A stretch of 64,000 nucleotides of DNA, taken from positions 1 to 64,000 of the forward strand of contig JAYSSR010000057.1 of assembly GCA_043720395.1 (NCBI GenBank). Direction: 5' to 3'. Position numbers and translations under genes: made by a program. The stretch comes from JANOYY01 sp043720395 (GTDB lineage: Bacteria > Actinomycetota > Acidimicrobiia > Acidimicrobiales > JANYDT01). Positions within the stretch are counted from its first letter, which is position 1. Each line of letters starts with the position of its first letter. Positions 33,978-44,100 of this stretch are shown piece after piece. The notes below the pieces were generated by a model. That model ran no database searches, had not been told where the DNA came from, and saw only the letters and a program-made list of their open reading frames with translations.

Positions 33978-35422
33978 TTGCCATCCCGACTGTCGGCTGG
34001 AGTCCGGGCGGTGGCTGTCGACGCCTCGCCGAGGTCAACGATCGGGAGCGTCACCACGAACCTTGCCCCGGTTTTGCCCGTGCCCGCGTCTTCGACGCTG
34101 ATCCTTCCGCGGTAGGTGCCAACGATCTGGCGGACGATGGCGAGACCGAGACCCGTACCGCCGCTCGCTCGGCTGCGCGACTCGTCGAGCCGGGTGAACC
34201 GGTCAAAGATGCGCTCCCTATCCCCGACGGGCACGCCCGGGCCATCGTCCTCGACGCTCAGCACGACGTCGCTCTTGTCGGCAAACAGTGCGACGGCGAT
34301 ACGCGCCTCGGCGTGCGCTGCGGCATTCTCAAGGAGGTTGCGCACGATACGGCGGAGCTGGCCGGCATTCGCGCTGACTTCGATCGGCACGACCCCGGAC
34401 ACGTCGATCGAGATAGCGTCGGACGCTCCCCGACGCGCCTGGATCACCTCGTCGCGAACAAGGTCGTCGAGGTCGATGACCTGGGGTGCAAGAACCGAGC
34501 TTTCGGCGTCGGTCCGTGCGAGGAAGAGGAGGTCTCGGACGAGCCGACTCATGCGCTGATTATCAGCAATGAGCCCTCCGGCGATCGAAGGCCAATCCGC
34601 CTCATCCGGATGCGCGCTGGCTACCTCAAGGTCCGTGAGGCTCGCCGCCAGAGGACTTTGCAGCTCATGAGATGCGTCGGCGACGAAGCGACTCTGTGCC
34701 TGCGCCGATCTCTCCAATCGGTCGAGCATCTGGTTCATCGCCAGCGCGAGCCTTCCGATCTCGTCGTCGATGCGTGGTTCCGGCACGCGCCGATGGAGGC
34801 CCGTCATCGTTATGTCCACGACCTGCTCGCGGATCGCGTCGACGGGCCGCAACGCTCGACCGACGGCCAGCCAACTCACAGCGGCGACGAGCGCGATCAG
34901 GACGGGGAGTCCGGTCAGCAACAGGGTCCGGATCGTCGACACGCTCTCCTCGAGTTGGTCGAGACTGGTCGCGACCAGCACCGTCGCGGCTCCGGACGGA
35001 GCGGTCGCACCGAGGGCGACGACGAGGTAGCGCTCCGTGCTGTCGTCAGGATTCGGAAGGCCCCGGACGAATTCCGTCGCCGTTTCACCGACATCCGGCT
35101 CGAGATTCGAAATGGGTCGGGAACCGACGAGGTCGGCGCTCGCCGCCAACACCATGCGTTGGTGGTCGATGATCTGGACGGAGCCCTCGTCCTCCGAGTG
35201 GCCGGCGAGCAGGACCGGTATCTCGCCCTCGCCGACCAATGCCGCGATGTCCTGCGCTCGGGCAAGCGCGGAACCACGAAGGTTCTGTTGGAGCGAGTGC
35301 CGGAACACCACCAGCAGCAAGGAGGCAGCGACGAGGATTCCGATGGCCACGGTGAGGCACGCCGCCGCGACGGTACGCACACGTATTGTTGAGATCGAGG
35401 GGCTGCGGAAGCTCTTTAGCAT
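33917..35422 (-). CDS. Two-component sensor histidine kinase
   Basis: 501 residues. Two membrane helices (VAAACLTVAIGILVAASLLLVV and LLLTGLPVLIALVAAVSWLAV) enclose an extracytoplasmic sensor of about 130 residues. A HAMP linker follows, then HisKA with the phospho-accepting H in ASHELQSPLA, the N-box RNLLENAAAHA, and the ATP lid with EDDGPGVPVG and GGTGLGLAIV. The start at ATG 35422, 4 nt after the response regulator stop, fits coupled translation; a longer reading frame would overlap that gene. The last 61 nt overlap rsfS on the opposite strand and encode a poorly conserved Arg/Ser-rich tail. It should phosphorylate the upstream-encoded regulator. Confidence 0.95.
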   Translation of the reverse strand: MLKSFRSPSISTIRVRTVAAACLTVAIGILVAASLLLVVFRHSLQQNLRGSALARAQDIAALVGEGEIPVLLAGHSEDEGSVQIIDHQRMVLAASADLVGSRPISNLEPDVGETATEFVRGLPNPDDSTERYLVVALGATAPSGAATVLVATSLDQLEESVSTIRTLLLTGLPVLIALVAAVSWLAVGRALRPVDAIREQVVDITMTGLHRRVPEPRIDDEIGRLALAMNQMLDRLERSAQAQSRFVADASHELQSPLAASLTDLEVASAHPDEADWPSIAGGLIADNQRMSRLVRDLLFLARTDAESSVLAPQVIDLDDLVRDEVIQARRGASDAISIDVSGVVPIEVSANAGQLRRIVRNLLENAAAHAEARIAVALFADKSDVVLSVEDDGPGVPVGDRERIFDRFTRLDESRSRASGGTGLGLAIVRQIVGTYRGRISVEDAGTGKTGARFVVTLPIVDLGEASTATARTPADSRDGNQTSRRQSTTGTSLNRRSRS

Positions 35423-35426
35423 TGCG

Positions 35427-36101
35427 TCATCCGTCAGGGTCGAGGCGGTAGCCGACGAGTCTGATGGTCGTGATGCTCGAGCGTCCGAACGCCGCGTCGA
35501 TCTTCCTTCGCAGGTATCCGATGTAGACCTCCACGATGTTCGGGTCACCGTCGAATGCGAAGTCCCAAACGTGATTCAAGATGTCGGCCTTCGACACGAC
35601 CTCGCCCGCCCTGGACATGAGGAATTCGAGAACGGCGAACTGTCGTTGGGTGAGCACGATCTCGACGTCGCCCCGCCAGCAGCGGTGCCGTGCGGGGTCG
35701 AGGCGGAGGTCGCCCGCAGTGAGCACCGTAGGGCGGACGTGCGACGAACGCCGAATGAGCGCGTGAAGGTGCGCGACGAGCACCACCAGCGAGCACGGTT
35801 TGGAGAGGAAGTCGTCGGCACCGGTGTCGAGCGCGTTCGCGTGATCGCGCTCGTCGGTCTTCGCCGTGAGCATCAGGATCGGCGTCCACACGCCCGACGA
35901 CCGGAGGTCCTCGCAGAGTCGGAAGCCGCTGCGCTTCGGCAGCATCGCGTCGAGGACGATCGCGTCGTAGGCGTTCTCGGTACCGAACCAGAATCCTTCG
36001 TCGCCATCGGTCGCGAGGTCCACCGCGAACCCTTCACGTTCCAGGCCGCGCTTCGTGGCATCGGCCAGTCGCGTGTCGTCCTCCACGAGAAGCAATCGCA
36101 T
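35427..36101 (-). CDS. OmpR-family response regulator
   Basis: 224 residues. The receiver has acidic pocket D8/D9, phospho-acceptor D51 (IVLDAMLP), T79 and K101 (FLSKP). The C-terminal winged helix (LTAGDLRLDPARHRCWRG, then VVSKADILNHVWDFAFDGDPNIVEVYIGYLRRKI) binds DNA, usually as a dimer on direct repeats. It is transcribed ahead of the sensor kinase and divergently from the PepSY gene. Phased TCAG-type repeats upstream of PepSY and of the RND operon are candidate targets (see regulatory sites). Confidence 0.96.
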   Translation of the reverse strand: MRLLLVEDDTRLADATKRGLEREGFAVDLATDGDEGFWFGTENAYDAIVLDAMLPKRSGFRLCEDLRSSGVWTPILMLTAKTDERDHANALDTGADDFLSKPCSLVVLVAHLHALIRRSSHVRPTVLTAGDLRLDPARHRCWRGDVEIVLTQRQFAVLEFLMSRAGEVVSKADILNHVWDFAFDGDPNIVEVYIGYLRRKIDAAFGRSSITTIRLVGYRLDPDG

Positions 36102-36171
36102 GGAGTGAGCATTGGTGAGCCGGGGCGCGGCGTCAATTTTGCCCTGGAGAGGCGGTCGGGGCTGGTGATTA

Positions 36172-36190
36172 TCAGCGGGTGTTCAGGTGG
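36172..36190 (+). promoter_or_regulatory. Candidate response-regulator box upstream of the PepSY gene
   Basis: TCAGCGGG and TCAGGTGG start exactly 11 bp apart (36172 and 36183), the spacing typical of OmpR/PhoB-family direct repeats. A TACGAT hexamer that could serve as a -10 lies at 36198-36203, placing the box near the -35 position. A similar pair occurs at 44338/44349. Confidence 0.45.
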
Positions 36191-36210
36191 GCATCGATAC
36201 GATGGCCCGA

Positions 36211-36216
36211 AGGAGG
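36211..36216 (+). promoter_or_regulatory. Strong ribosome site fixing the PepSY start
   Basis: AGGAGG, 6 nt before the ATG at 36223, is a near-perfect anti-16S match. It rules out the in-frame GTG at 36187 and ATG at 36202 as main starts. Confidence 0.8.
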
Positions 36217-36222
36217 TGCGTC

Positions 36223-36564
36223 ATGGTTTCGACGTGGTGGCAATCGAAGCGGGTTCGCCGGGCAGGTGTCGTCGGTACCGCACTCATCGCGCTCAGCGTT
36301 GGTGGTGGAGCATTCGCGTTGGCGGGTGACGAAGGTGGCCGGGAAACCGGTCCGGGCGCAGACCATGCCATTTCTGCCGCCCTGGTCATCACCGAGGGTG
36401 GGCGGGCGAATTCCGTCGAACGTGACTCCGAGGACGGTGCCACCTGGGAGGTTGAAGTGACACGAACCGACGGCGCGACGGTCGACGTCCGACTTGATGC
36501 AGCCTTCGGGCTCGTGGTCGTCGAGGACGATCGCGAGGACGTCGGCGAGGCGACCAGCCGCTGA
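36223..36564 (+). CDS. PepSY-domain exported small protein
   Basis: 113 residues. A basic N-terminus and hydrophobic stretch (RRAGVVGTALIALSVGGGAFALAG) form a signal peptide or anchor. The remainder is a PepSY-like fold with WEVEVTRTDGATVDVRLDAAFGLVVVEDD, a pattern found in small periplasmic or cell-surface proteins often encoded beside two-component systems. It is divergent from the response regulator and ends 4 nt before the converging lipoprotein gene. It may modulate the sensor kinase or buffer a metal or protease; no enzymatic role is suggested. Confidence 0.85.
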   Translation: MVSTWWQSKRVRRAGVVGTALIALSVGGGAFALAGDEGGRETGPGADHAISAALVITEGGRANSVERDSEDGATWEVEVTRTDGATVDVRLDAAFGLVVVEDDREDVGEATSR

Positions 36565-36568
36565 GCAG

Positions 36569-37441
36569 CTACGCCTTCGGTTCCGCCCGAGGTGTCGTCT
36601 TGTAGTCCTTCCCACCGTACTTGTAGCCACGCTCGTCGAGCTTGAGGGCTTCGGTGCGGACCTCGGCGAGCGCATCGGCGTCGAGGGTCTCGAACGTTTC
36701 AAGCACGAGGCTTTCGTCCTCGTCGCCTCCACGTGGGTCGACACGGAGGATGCCAATGCCGGGCGCGTAGTTCTTCAGCTGGTGTCCGTCCTTCGGGTGG
36801 TTGTTCCACTCGTCGATGACCAGAACGTTGGGAAAGCACCCGATGGCGCTGCATGCCTGCCGGTCGAGTGCCTCGACCCGAGCCCCGTCGAGGAAGTCGA
36901 CCTTCGGGGCGGTTCCCGCCCGGTAGCTCGGGCTCCCGACCTTCGGACTTCCCGGTACGTGGATGCCTCCCAACGCCCCCCGTTCACCCGATATCCACGT
37001 ACTCGGGGCACCCATGAACTTGCCCTTTTCCGAGTACTCCTCGGGATACTCCCCGAGGTTCCAGAGACTTCCCTCGCCGTCCTGTGCGAAGAACGCAAGT
37101 TCCGTCTCTGCGACGCGCCCCTCGTTCACGTCCTCCTCCCACACCACCACGGTCTTCACGCCGTGGATGACCTTCGTGAGATCGGTGACGGTGATGATCA
37201 CCTGATGGGGCTGGAGGCCCGATCCTCTGTTGGCGGTTCCTTCGAGCACCCAACGCGTGCCGACGGCCATCGGGAAGTACTTGTTGTCGATGGTGGTTGG
37301 ATCAGGGAAGGCCGCTGGATCGAAGTTGACCTGTGGTGGAATCTCCGGCTTTGGTCCGGAGCTACCGCCACATGCGACGAGGCCGCCTCCGAGGAACAAG
37401 AACCCGAGAGTCGCGACTGCGCAATGAGCACGTGGTTTCAT
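36569..37441 (-). CDS. Lipoprotein at the end of the RND operon
   Basis: 290 residues with a lipobox LVAC (C24) after a short signal. The mature part begins with a Pro-rich stretch and a conserved-looking NKYFPMAVGTRWVLEG motif, then a beta-rich domain with VVVWEEDVNEGRVAETELAFFAQD. No enzyme family is recognised. The ATG at 37441 is one base after the RND stop (TGAAATG), so it is coupled to the upstream pump gene; a GTG five codons earlier exists. Being co-expressed with metal-type RND pumps, it may be an extracytoplasmic substrate-binding or assembly factor. Without a Met/His-rich metal motif this stays an inference. Confidence 0.85.
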   Translation of the reverse strand: MKPRAHCAVATLGFLFLGGGLVACGGSSGPKPEIPPQVNFDPAAFPDPTTIDNKYFPMAVGTRWVLEGTANRGSGLQPHQVIITVTDLTKVIHGVKTVVVWEEDVNEGRVAETELAFFAQDGEGSLWNLGEYPEEYSEKGKFMGAPSTWISGERGALGGIHVPGSPKVGSPSYRAGTAPKVDFLDGARVEALDRQACSAIGCFPNVLVIDEWNNHPKDGHQLKNYAPGIGILRVDPRGGDEDESLVLETFETLDADALAEVRTEALKLDERGYKYGGKDYKTTPRAEPKA

Positions 37442-37442
37442 T

Positions 37443-40400
37443 TCAGGCTCCGGCACCTAGAGCGGCCCGCGTACGTTCGGCCTTGGACTTCCCAAAACGG
37501 AGGTAGAGCGGCGGAACTACAAAGAGGTTCAACACGGTGGATGTCACGAGCCCTCCGAGGATGACCATGCCCATCGGGTATTCGATCTCCTGCCCGGCCA
37601 CCTCCCCGAACATGACCAGCGGAATCAGCGCCAGACCAGTTGTCAGCGCGGTCATAAGGATCGGTGCCAGTCGCTCGCTGGCGCCGCGCAGTACCAAGGC
37701 GTGACCGAAGACTTCGCCTTCGGACTCCTCAAGGTGTTGGTAATGGCTTATCAGCATGATGCCGTTTCTCGCAACGATGCCGAGAACGGTAAAGAACCCT
37801 ACGAGCGAGCCGAGCGAAATCACGTCCCCCTTGAACCAGATCACCAGCACGCCACCCACAAGCGCGGTCGGCAGCGTCGCGAAGACGAGAATGGCGAGTC
37901 GCCAACGCTTCAGAACCACTCGGAGGAGACAGAAGATCCCGGCGGCCGCAACGAGCGCCCATCCGAGAAGACGGCGCTGGGCGGCCTGACGCTCGGTGTA
38001 CTCGCCGAGCATCACGGCGTTGTAACCGAGCGGGAAATCCACATCGTCAAGTTGGTCGCGTACATCGCCAACGACCGACCCAAGATCACGTCCGCTGACG
38101 TTTGCCGCTATGTCGATCCGACGCGACAGCGCTTCGTGCTTGATGCTGTTCGGCGTCGGTTTCACGGACACGGACGCGACATCTGCAAGTCGCACCTTGT
38201 TGCCGTCCGGCGTGTCGATGAGCAAGTTCTGTATGTCGGTCACGCTGTTGCGCGCCTCCGGAACACTCCAAACCTGAACGTCGTAGGCCTTGCCAGCCCG
38301 GAAGATGTCGCCGACTTCCTCGCCGGCAACGAGCGTTGCGGCGGCGCGACGGACGTCACCGGGCTTCACCCCATAAACCTTGGCCTTCTGGAGATCTACC
38401 TCGACTTCAATTTGGGGAACCTCGACGAGCAGCTCCGCGTGTTCCTCGATGACCCCATCGATGCGGCCGAGCATCGCCTCGATCTCCGCCGCCTTGTCGC
38501 GAAGTACTGCAAGGTCATCACCGAACACGCGAATCACGATGGCATCGCTCGACCCAGCGAGTACCTCACGGATACGTTCCTTCAGGTAGGTCTGCACGTC
38601 TCGACGAAGGCCGGGGTAACCGTCGACCATCTCCTGAATCGCGGCAACCGTCTTGTCGTAGTCGACCGACGGATCGACGCTGATCCAATTCTCCCCGAAG
38701 TCGACGCCCACAACTTCGTCGGCCTGAAAGGCCTGCCCGATATGTGCACCGAAGTTGCGAACACCAGGAATTGCTCGGAGTTCCTTGCTTGCGGCGATCG
38801 TGATTCGCTGCATCTCCGGGTGAGATGTTCCAGGATTCGTCACCCAATGCATCAGGAAGTCGCGTTCCTTGAAGTCCGGAAGTAGCGACTGGCCGAGTCG
38901 GGGGCCGACAACGATACCGGCGACCAAGGTGACGAGCGCGAGAGCGAATGAGGGGCCAGGAACGCGGATCATCTCCGACAGCGCCCGATCGTAGACCCGC
39001 ATGAGCACGCGGACGACGGGTGACTGACCACGGGAAAGCTTTGCGCGCTGAAACAGAATGAGGCTCAATGCCGGAGTGATGATGAGGGCAACGACCATCG
39101 AAACGAGCACGGCCAACGCGTACGACGTCGCGAGCGGCTTGAAGAAGGCACCCGTGAGGCCCGTGAGGAAGAACACCGGCAACAATGCCAGGGCCTCGAT
39201 GAGCGATGCGTAGACCACTGCGCCGCGCACCTCGACCGATGCTTCGAGGACGATCTTCGCCACCGACTCCCCGGAGTTTGTTGCCCGTGCTTCTCTCAGG
39301 CGTCTGACAATGTTCTCGACGTCGACTATCGCGTCGTCGACGATCGCCCCCAGCGCGATGACCATTCCGGCGAGGAGCATCGTGTTGATCGTCGCTCCGC
39401 GCGCATAGAGGACCATTCCCGCGGCCATCAACGACAGGGGAATCGTGATGAGGCTGATGAGCGCGCTCCGCCAGTCGAACAGGAAGAGGCTGAGTACGAG
39501 TACGACGAGGAAGGAGCCGAGAAGCAGCGATTCGGTCAGGTTCTCGATCGCCGTCTTCACGAACGTCGCAGGGCGAAAAATCGTGGTGTCGACCTCGATT
39601 CCGGTGAGGCCAGGCTTCAGCTCAGCCAAGGCGGCCTCGACGCCTTCGGTCACATCGAGCGTGTTCCCCCAGGGTAGCTTTTCGACGATCAGCATGATTC
39701 CGACACTGTCGTTTATGATCGCGTCGCCGATCATGGGCTGATGATCTTCCTTCACGACAGCGACATCGGTGAGGCGCAGGGGTCTGCCATCGCGAAGCTC
39801 AATCGTGACTTTCGAGAGGTCCTCAGCAGTGACGATTGGCAGCACCGTCTGGACGCCGAGACGTTGGTTCGGCGTCTCGATGAAACCGCCGGTCCCGATG
39901 AGCGCTCCATCCGAGTACCGCAGCAGGCCGGCATCGAGTGAATCGGCAGTCGCCTCCATGACTGCATCGAGCGTCACTTTGTGCTCGGTCAGCTTTTCCG
40001 GAATCACCTGCACCTGGTACATCTTCAGGCGTTCGCCCCAGATTGCCACGTTCGCCACGCCCGGCACACGTAGCAGGCGCGCTCGTATCGTCCAGTACGA
40101 CATCATCGACATGTCGGTCAGCGAAACCGTGTCCGACGAGAGCCCGATCTTCATGACACGGCTCGTGGCAGAGAGCGGTTGGAGCATCACCGGAGGCGCG
40201 GCCCATGTCGGCAGAATCGGCGTTACCGTGTTGACGCGTTCGGATACGAGCTGGCGGGCTTTGAAGATGTCCGTGCCCGGCTTGAAGATCAATTCGATCG
40301 ACGACAGCTGGGGCACGGACTTGGACCGCATCACCTCGAGTCCATCGAGACCGTTGAGGGACTGTTCGAGAGGGACGGTAACTAAGGCTTCGGTCTCCGA

Positions 40401-40574
40401 CGGGGACAGTCCCATGCAGATGGTCTGAATCTCCACCCTCGGTGGAGCGAATTCCGGAAACACGTCCACAGGCATGGAGCGCAACTGGCCCATACCGAAC
40501 AGCATCATCGCTCCTGCTGCAGCGACGATCAGATACCTGAATTTCAGGCTTGACTTCACGATCCAGCGCATCAT
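37443..40574 (-). CDS. RND efflux pump, heavy-metal type (second of two)
   Basis: 1043 residues, full length for an HME-RND pump (CusA/CzcA class). It has the family start MPVDVFPEFAPPRVEIQT, two large extracytoplasmic domains, and twelve membrane helices. TM4 contains GAIVDDAIVDVEN, with the proton-relay Asp pair. The family exports metal ions or small organics using the proton gradient. It is preceded by the mini-adaptor gene and followed by the lipoprotein gene. No outer-membrane channel gene is seen, which fits a Gram-positive envelope. A cluster of Met residues suggestive of copper was not obvious, so the substrate is open. Confidence 0.94.
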   Translation of the reverse strand: MMRWIVKSSLKFRYLIVAAAGAMMLFGMGQLRSMPVDVFPEFAPPRVEIQTICMGLSPSETEALVTVPLEQSLNGLDGLEVMRSKSVPQLSSIELIFKPGTDIFKARQLVSERVNTVTPILPTWAAPPVMLQPLSATSRVMKIGLSSDTVSLTDMSMMSYWTIRARLLRVPGVANVAIWGERLKMYQVQVIPEKLTEHKVTLDAVMEATADSLDAGLLRYSDGALIGTGGFIETPNQRLGVQTVLPIVTAEDLSKVTIELRDGRPLRLTDVAVVKEDHQPMIGDAIINDSVGIMLIVEKLPWGNTLDVTEGVEAALAELKPGLTGIEVDTTIFRPATFVKTAIENLTESLLLGSFLVVLVLSLFLFDWRSALISLITIPLSLMAAGMVLYARGATINTMLLAGMVIALGAIVDDAIVDVENIVRRLREARATNSGESVAKIVLEASVEVRGAVVYASLIEALALLPVFFLTGLTGAFFKPLATSYALAVLVSMVVALIITPALSLILFQRAKLSRGQSPVVRVLMRVYDRALSEMIRVPGPSFALALVTLVAGIVVGPRLGQSLLPDFKERDFLMHWVTNPGTSHPEMQRITIAASKELRAIPGVRNFGAHIGQAFQADEVVGVDFGENWISVDPSVDYDKTVAAIQEMVDGYPGLRRDVQTYLKERIREVLAGSSDAIVIRVFGDDLAVLRDKAAEIEAMLGRIDGVIEEHAELLVEVPQIEVEVDLQKAKVYGVKPGDVRRAAATLVAGEEVGDIFRAGKAYDVQVWSVPEARNSVTDIQNLLIDTPDGNKVRLADVASVSVKPTPNSIKHEALSRRIDIAANVSGRDLGSVVGDVRDQLDDVDFPLGYNAVMLGEYTERQAAQRRLLGWALVAAAGIFCLLRVVLKRWRLAILVFATLPTALVGGVLVIWFKGDVISLGSLVGFFTVLGIVARNGIMLISHYQHLEESEGEVFGHALVLRGASERLAPILMTALTTGLALIPLVMFGEVAGQEIEYPMGMVILGGLVTSTVLNLFVVPPLYLRFGKSKAERTRAALGAGA

Positions 40575-40610
40575 GGCCGGTATTCCCGTCTCTTCGATCC
40601 GACTTGTATG

Positions 40611-41081
40611 TCAGTGCCCGCCGCCGACGCCGAGTTCGGAGCCGAGCAGCTCCGACACCCCGACGGTGGCGACCTTTGTTCCCGGCTTCGGTCCTTTTGC
40701 AAGGAGGGCGAGACCTGCCACGATCGTTGTGACAGTCACGGCCTGGCGGACGAACACGAGTGAGTTGGTCGTCGTGTACACCCAGGTCGCCCCCTTCTTG
40801 TCGTAGACGATTGCCGAGTACGGCACGCTGAGCGTCACCGGGGAGCCCGCAAGGGAAGCGCTGGCGACCGGCTTCGTCTGGATGCCAAGGCGCTCGACGG
40901 CGCGCTTCGACAGCGTGATCCGCCGAAGCTCGGATCCGGCGATCTCCTCCACGACAAGTGGTTTCTCTTTGGCCGTCGCGGTGGCGATCGCCTGCGACAC
41001 CGAGGTACCGGAAAGGCTCGCAGCCAGCAGGAACACAGTGCACAGACGTACGGAACGGTTCGTTTGTCGGGGGGCGCTCAT
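40611..41081 (-). CDS. Miniature RND periplasmic adaptor (C-terminal domain only)
   Basis: 156 residues: a signal peptide (RLCTVFLLAASLSGTSVSQA) and then a short domain. The C-terminal part (SVPYSAIVYDKKGATWVYT, FVRQAVTV, GPKPGTKVATVGVSELLGSE) matches the membrane-proximal domain of CusB/CzcB-type adaptors. The barrel-sandwich, coiled coil and lipoyl parts normally present are missing. It lies between two RND genes, with short gaps of about 36 nt. Thus the pump may use a minimal adaptor, or the gene is a remnant of a deleted adaptor that has been retained. Its intact signal peptide and reading frame favour a functional protein. Confidence 0.85.
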   Translation of the reverse strand: MSAPRQTNRSVRLCTVFLLAASLSGTSVSQAIATATAKEKPLVVEEIAGSELRRITLSKRAVERLGIQTKPVASASLAGSPVTLSVPYSAIVYDKKGATWVYTTTNSLVFVRQAVTVTTIVAGLALLAKGPKPGTKVATVGVSELLGSELGVGGGH

Positions 41082-41117
41082 GATGAATCCTCGTTTTTCG
41101 TGTTCATGGTTTGGCTC

Positions 41118-44100
41118 TCAGACGGTGTTGTGCAGAGGTGAGGTCGGGAAGCGGGAGACGACGGCGGGCAGCACGAAAAGGCTGACGAACGTGGATGTCA
41201 CCAGGCCGCCGAGCAGCACGATGGAAAGTGGATGGACGATCTCGTAACCGAGACGGTTGCCGAAGAGGGCGAGCACAAGGAAGGCGATTCCACTCGCCGC
41301 CGCCGTGGTGAGGACTGATGGCAGCCTGTCCTTTGCGCTCCGCGAGACGAGTTCGCTTGTGTCCTGATCTGGGGACTCGGACTCCAGCTGGTGCCATCGC
41401 CCCACAAGAAGCAGGCCGTTGCGCACGGTGAGACCGAAGAGGGCGAGGAAGGCGATCGAAGCACCGAAGGAGATCGTCTGTCCGTTGGCGAGTAGGGCGG
41501 CGACGAGTCCCCCCCCGATCCCGACGAACGACGTCACCGTGACCGCGAAGGCCCGGCGCCAGCTCGTGAACGCCACCTGCAGCAGGAGCAGCACAGCGAC
41601 GAGCGCCGCCGCGCAGACCGTGACGAAACGTCGCCTCGCATTCTGCAGGTCCTGGTAGTCGCCCAACACTTCAGCGTGATGTTCCAACGGGAAGCTCATC
41701 TTCGCGAGCTCCGATCTGATCTCGTTGCGGATGGAGGCGACCGACCGACCGCTCGCGGTCGCGGTGACATCAATGCTCCGGCGGACCGCTTCATGCTCGA
41801 TGACATTCGGAGTCGGCCCGATCGATACGTTTGCGACGTCGCCGAGATGAACCTGCGAGCCGTCGGGGGTGTCGACGAGCAGCATCTGGACGCTCGTCAG
41901 GCTCTCTCGCATCGCTGGGGTGCCCCGCACGACGACCTCGAACACTTTCTGATCTTCGAAGAGACTGCCGACCTCGATGCCGGAAATGAGCGTCGCAGCT
42001 GCTCGACGCACGTCGCCTGGCTTGAGGCTGTACTTCTGAGCAGATTCGAGGTCGACTTCGATTTTCATCGTGGGTTCGTCGATCTGGAGATCTGCGCGGG
42101 CACTAGACACGCCGTCGAGACCGGCCACCATCGCGCGCACTTCGCCTGCTTTCGTGCGCAATACCTCAAGATCTTGGCCGAATATCCTCACGACAAGCGG
42201 ATCGCTGGTTCCCGTAAGGACCTTGCGGACCCGCTGCTCGGGGTAGCTGAGGACATCCGTGCGCAGCCCCGGGTAACCGTCGATGACCGCCTGTACGCGG
42301 CGAACGGTCGACGGATAGTTGGCACCGGATTTGACGCGTAACCAGATTTCGCCGGAGTTGATACCCACCACCTGATCGGAAGTGATGGCGCGCCCGACGT
42401 GAGCGCCGACGTTTTCGATCCCGGCAACACCTTTGAGTTCTCGCTCGGCTCGTTGTGTCACCCTCGACATCTCCGCCAGCGACGTCCCTGGTGGACCATC
42501 CCAGGCGACGATCAGGTCGGTGTCATTGAACGTCGGACGCACGGCCTTGTCGAGCATTGGGAACGTTCCGAGACAGACGATCGCGACAAGTGCGCCCGCA
42601 GCGATGATCGGCCAGGGGCGACGCGCGGAGAAGGCCGTTGCGCGCTCGTACAGCCTGGCGGCTGGGCGAAGCAACGGCGATGTGCGGCGTCGGGCCGACG
42701 ATCGGGAGAAGAGCTCCGCGGTCAGAGCGGGCGTAAATGTCAATGCCACGACGAACGATGCGAGGACGGCGAGGGCATATGACGACGCCACCGGCGGGAA
42801 GAACGAGTCGGTCGACAAACCGTCCATCACGAAGATCGGGACGAGCGACATCAAGATGATGGCGGCGCCGTACGCGGCGAGGCTGCGCGTCTCCAGCGAA
42901 CCCCGAAGCACGATGTTGTCGACGGGTTCTGTGCTTCCCGCTGTGCGCGCATCGGTGATTCTTCGACTGAGGAGGTCTGCATCGACGACGGCGTCGTCGA
43001 CCACGATGATTACTGAGAGGACCAACCCGGCAACGACCATCGCGTGAAAGGTCGTGCCTCGCATGTAGAGGACCAGTGCCGAGGCGATCAGAGCGGCTCC
43101 GACGGAGAGGATGCTGACGATCGCCGTACGCCAGTCGAGGAACAGCAGCGCCAGGCTGAGCGCGAGGGCAACTGCTCCGAACAGGATGGCCAGCCGGAGT
43201 CGGTCGGATGCCGTGTCGACAAGGCGAGCCGGCCGGTAGACCGACGTGTCGATCGAAACACCCTTCAGGCCGGGACGCAAGGCTTCGAAGGCCGAATCGA
43301 TCGCCCTGGTGACCTCAAGAGTATCGGCATTGGGGAACTTCTCGATGACCAGCATGAGCCCTGTCCCGTCGGTGAACACTGCGTCGCCGATCAGAGGCTG
43401 GTGATCCTCGACGACGTCCGCAACGTCGCCAAGGCGGATCGGGGCTCCTTCTCGCTCTTCTATCGCGACCTGGGCCAAGTCCTTCGCTGCCTTGATCGGG
43501 GAGAGGTGCTGCACACCGAGCCGCTGGTTCGGGGTATCGATGAATCCACCGGTACCCGGTGTCGACGCCTCGAGGAACGTGAGCGGCGAGACCCAGAGGG
43601 CGTTGCCCGCGGTTGCAATCACCTGCTCGACGGTGACTTTGTTCTTGTTCAGGCGTGCCGGGTCGATCTGCACCTGAAGTTGCCGTTCGCGCTGTCCCCA
43701 GATTGCAACGTTCGCGACGCCGCGTGCGCCCATCAGGCGAGGGCGGATCGTCCACCGTGCGAGCACGGACAGTTCGATCGGGCTCAGTGTCTCCGAGGAC
43801 ACTTTGACCATCATCACCCGACTGGTCGAAGACAACGGCTGCAGCATCTGCGGCGGTTTCGAGACCTGCGGCAGCGCATGCGCCTGCGTCATGCGCTCTT
43901 GCACGACCTGGCGGGCCTTGATCAGATCGGTGCCCGGCTCGAAGATCATTTCGATCGACGACAGACCGGGCACGGAACGGGAACGGATCACGTCGAGCCA
44001 GGCGATGCCGCTCAGGAGGTCCTGCTCGATCGGCACCGTGATCAACTGTTCGACCTCTTCGGCGGAAAGTCCGAGCGCCTCGGTCTGGACTTCTACCGTC

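Noticed and set aside
34313..36329. Antisense open frames of 359 and 430 codons opposite the histidine kinase and response regulator.
   Set aside because: The kinase and regulator motifs on the other strand are complete and these frames read as low-complexity Arg/Glu-rich sequence.
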